From: Channa striata
Lineage: Eukaryota; Chordata; Actinopteri; Anabantiformes; Channidae
Length of the DNA: 64,000 nt
NCBI GenBank assembly: GCA_033026295.1
Contig: CM065173.1
Coordinates: 18,413,812-18,477,811, forward strand
Direction of reading: 5' to 3'
Part shown: positions 62,525 to 64,000 of the stretch, piece by piece
How the letters are laid out: the number at the start of each line of letters is the position of its first letter
How positions within the stretch are numbered: the stretch's first letter is position 1
Notes under the pieces: model-generated
Seen by the model: only the letters and a program-made list of their open reading frames with translations
Told to the model about the DNA's origin: nothing
The model's database searches: none
Position numbers and translations under genes: made by a program

Positions 62525-63880
62525 ATGCAAATGAGAGATTGGAAATTGTTCTGTAGCTACTGGGTGTGGACGGATCTGAGCAGCTTTTTTTCAAACAGGT
62601 TAACAAGTGTAGTTAACAAGAGCTTAAGGGAGTTTTTGATAATAGCGAAATTAAAAAGTTTTAACAGGGGGAATCAGGGCAAGAGCAGGAGTAGAAGACA
62701 GTTTGGATGTTTCAGAATCAACCAGAACAAAACTAACACGTGTGGCTTCATGTTGTCCGCTGTCTGTCTGTGTAATGGGAGTTTGTCCTTGGCTGATGCC
62801 AAACCTGATAGTATCTGCTTTCTTTTTAAAGTAGTCGCAAAGTCCTCAATATTAGGAACATCTATGTGGTTCATATTGTTTTTGTGTTAAGACACACTTT
62901 ATGGTTGTCTTTGTTGTTAGAAGTTACACTGTCTAGCAATCCAAATAGTTTTATTCTATGTTTTGAAAGTAACATTTTTTGTGCACATGTAGCTTCTTGC
63001 CATCGCTGCTCTGCAGTCCTACACTCCTTTTGTGATATGACCATTTCATAATGGTATTCTCTTTTTTAATGACGTTTGTGATCTTCATTACAGCAACAGC
63101 ATCCAAGTCTGAAGTTAGTCTGTTGTTAAAAGTAGCTGCAAAAGAGCAAAGCATGAATTTTGTTTGATTATCTGAAACATATACCAAGAAATCTGCCATT
63201 ACATCTGGAATAATGTAGTGTTTTTTCTTGCAGTTCAAAATGTGATGTGTTAAAAAATACTGATGGTCTGACAGAGCCGAGTCAACAACAAAGGAAAATG
63301 TAAAATTTCTAGTTTGAGATTGTGGCCAAGGTTGGGAGTTGACGGATTAGATAAAATCCATACAGTCCAGCAAATGAAAAGAAATCCCCATGACAGCCGT
63401 GTAATCAACATGAATATTAAAATCAACAGTTAAAGTACAGCAGCCATATTTGTTGTGAATTCAAGACAGAAGAAGAAAGTTCTGGTAAAAAAGTGGAAAG
63501 ACATAGTGTAGGGGTTTGTAGATTGTCACAGCTAGAAACGGGGGTTGAGAAGTCATAATTACAGCATTATATTGAAAGATTATAGAGTCAACATTTCTAC
63601 CTTTTAGAGTTTGTGTGTAATGGCTCTTCCCCCATCTTTCCTTTCCTGTCTGCAGCTGTGGGAGAAGGTAAAGTCTGGAGGACAGACTTGCTGGTGCATC
63701 AGCCCCCAGCCAGGTTTCAGTGAGAAACAAACAGTCTATCTTATGGTTGATTATGATGTAACTAGATCAAAATGATTTGTTGTAGTGGCCCTGACTTTAA
63801 AAACTGCCATGTTTAACGTTGTTGTTGTATGGATCATATTATGTGAGATTTGAGGAGAGTGGTTGTTCATAAAAGAAGAT
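62525..63880 (-). mobile_element. Decayed LINE: APE endonuclease to start of reverse transcriptase
   Basis: Read on the minus strand, the sequence passes through blocks of a non-LTR retrotransposon in the right order. A degenerate endonuclease start lies near 63810. FLTETWLGADAPASL lies at about 63684-63730, followed by a remnant of the catalytic domain to about 63460. The pre-RT linker reads FNNRLTSDLDAVAV...KITNVIKKEN (about 63120-63050). TPSSYRTISNLSF at about 62565-62527 is the first RT block, normally YRPISNL. Several frameshifts and stops separate them, so it is dead. The FLTETWLG and linker pattern suggest an L2/CR1-like clade. The element may extend to the right edge. Confidence 0.78.
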
Positions 63881-64000
63881 TTTTTCCAACGGCTCTTTAC
63901 GGTCGAGATCTGTGCCAAGACATTCGTGCTTGTGCAAACATCAGTGTGATTAAGATCAGAAAATTCATTAAAATTATAAAAATCCCTGGGTAAAAAAAAT

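Larger units (their letters stand above)
44926..64000 (+). other. Intron 3 of the ADAMTS gene (5' part, at least 19 kb)
   Basis: The intron begins at donor gtcagt. No exon of the family was recognised before the window ends: no metalloprotease zinc motif and no segment like the conserved N-terminus of the catalytic domain. It therefore continues past 64000. Its recognised contents are listed separately; 44926-46400 and 47900-50300 otherwise show only unremarkable AT-rich sequence. If a small alternative exon exists here, it was not seen. Confidence 0.75.

Noticed and set aside
1..64000. tRNA, rRNA, CRISPR, operon or phage-type features
   Set aside because: No cloverleaf with intact A and B boxes, no regularly spaced repeats and no bacterial-style gene packing were seen. 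The tRNA-like head at 32800 is degenerate and belongs to a SINE.

Overview
This is vertebrate, almost certainly teleost fish, nuclear DNA. The coding sequence is sparse and split by canonical GT-AG introns. The first exon sits in a CpG-rich segment. Dinucleotide (GT/CA)n microsatellites are very frequent, and the dispersed repeats are ones typical of fish genomes: two kinds of Tc1-like DNA transposon, a tRNA-like SINE, a LINE fossil and an inverted-repeat DNA element. Nothing bacterial, plasmid-like, phage-like or CRISPR-like is present.

One protein-coding gene can be supported, on the + strand. It is the 5' part of a secreted metalloprotease gene of the ADAMTS2/3/14 (procollagen N-propeptidase) clade, most like ADAMTS2. 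Exon 1 (2185-2272) encodes the start codon and signal peptide. Exon 2 (3839-4263) and exon 3 (44748-44925) encode most of the prodomain. The three exons join in frame to give 230 complete residues plus one base of the next codon. The gene leaves the window before its zinc-protease domain, so no catalytic, disintegrin-like, thrombospondin or PLAC segment is visible.

Layout: 1-1495 is upstream flank with an old SINE copy. 1496-2184 is the CpG-rich promoter and 5' leader, interrupted by GT and GA repeats. 2273-3838 is intron 1 (1.6 kb). 4264-44747 is intron 2 (40.5 kb), holding microsatellites, one Tc1-type fossil, one SINE copy and several stretches that look like conserved noncoding elements by eye. 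44926-64000 is the start of intron 3 (at least 19 kb), with two adjacent, oppositely oriented Tc1 fossils, an L2-type tail motif, a 0.7-kb inverted-repeat element, the longest GT tract (about 79 bp) and a decayed minus-strand LINE at the right edge.

I found no previously undescribed system. The items most worth a second look are the candidate intronic enhancers in introns 2 and 3, the strong polybasic motif and acidic/glycine run in the prodomain, the paired Tc1 fossils, and the inverted-repeat elements. All homology calls come from recognition of sequence patterns; no searches were run.
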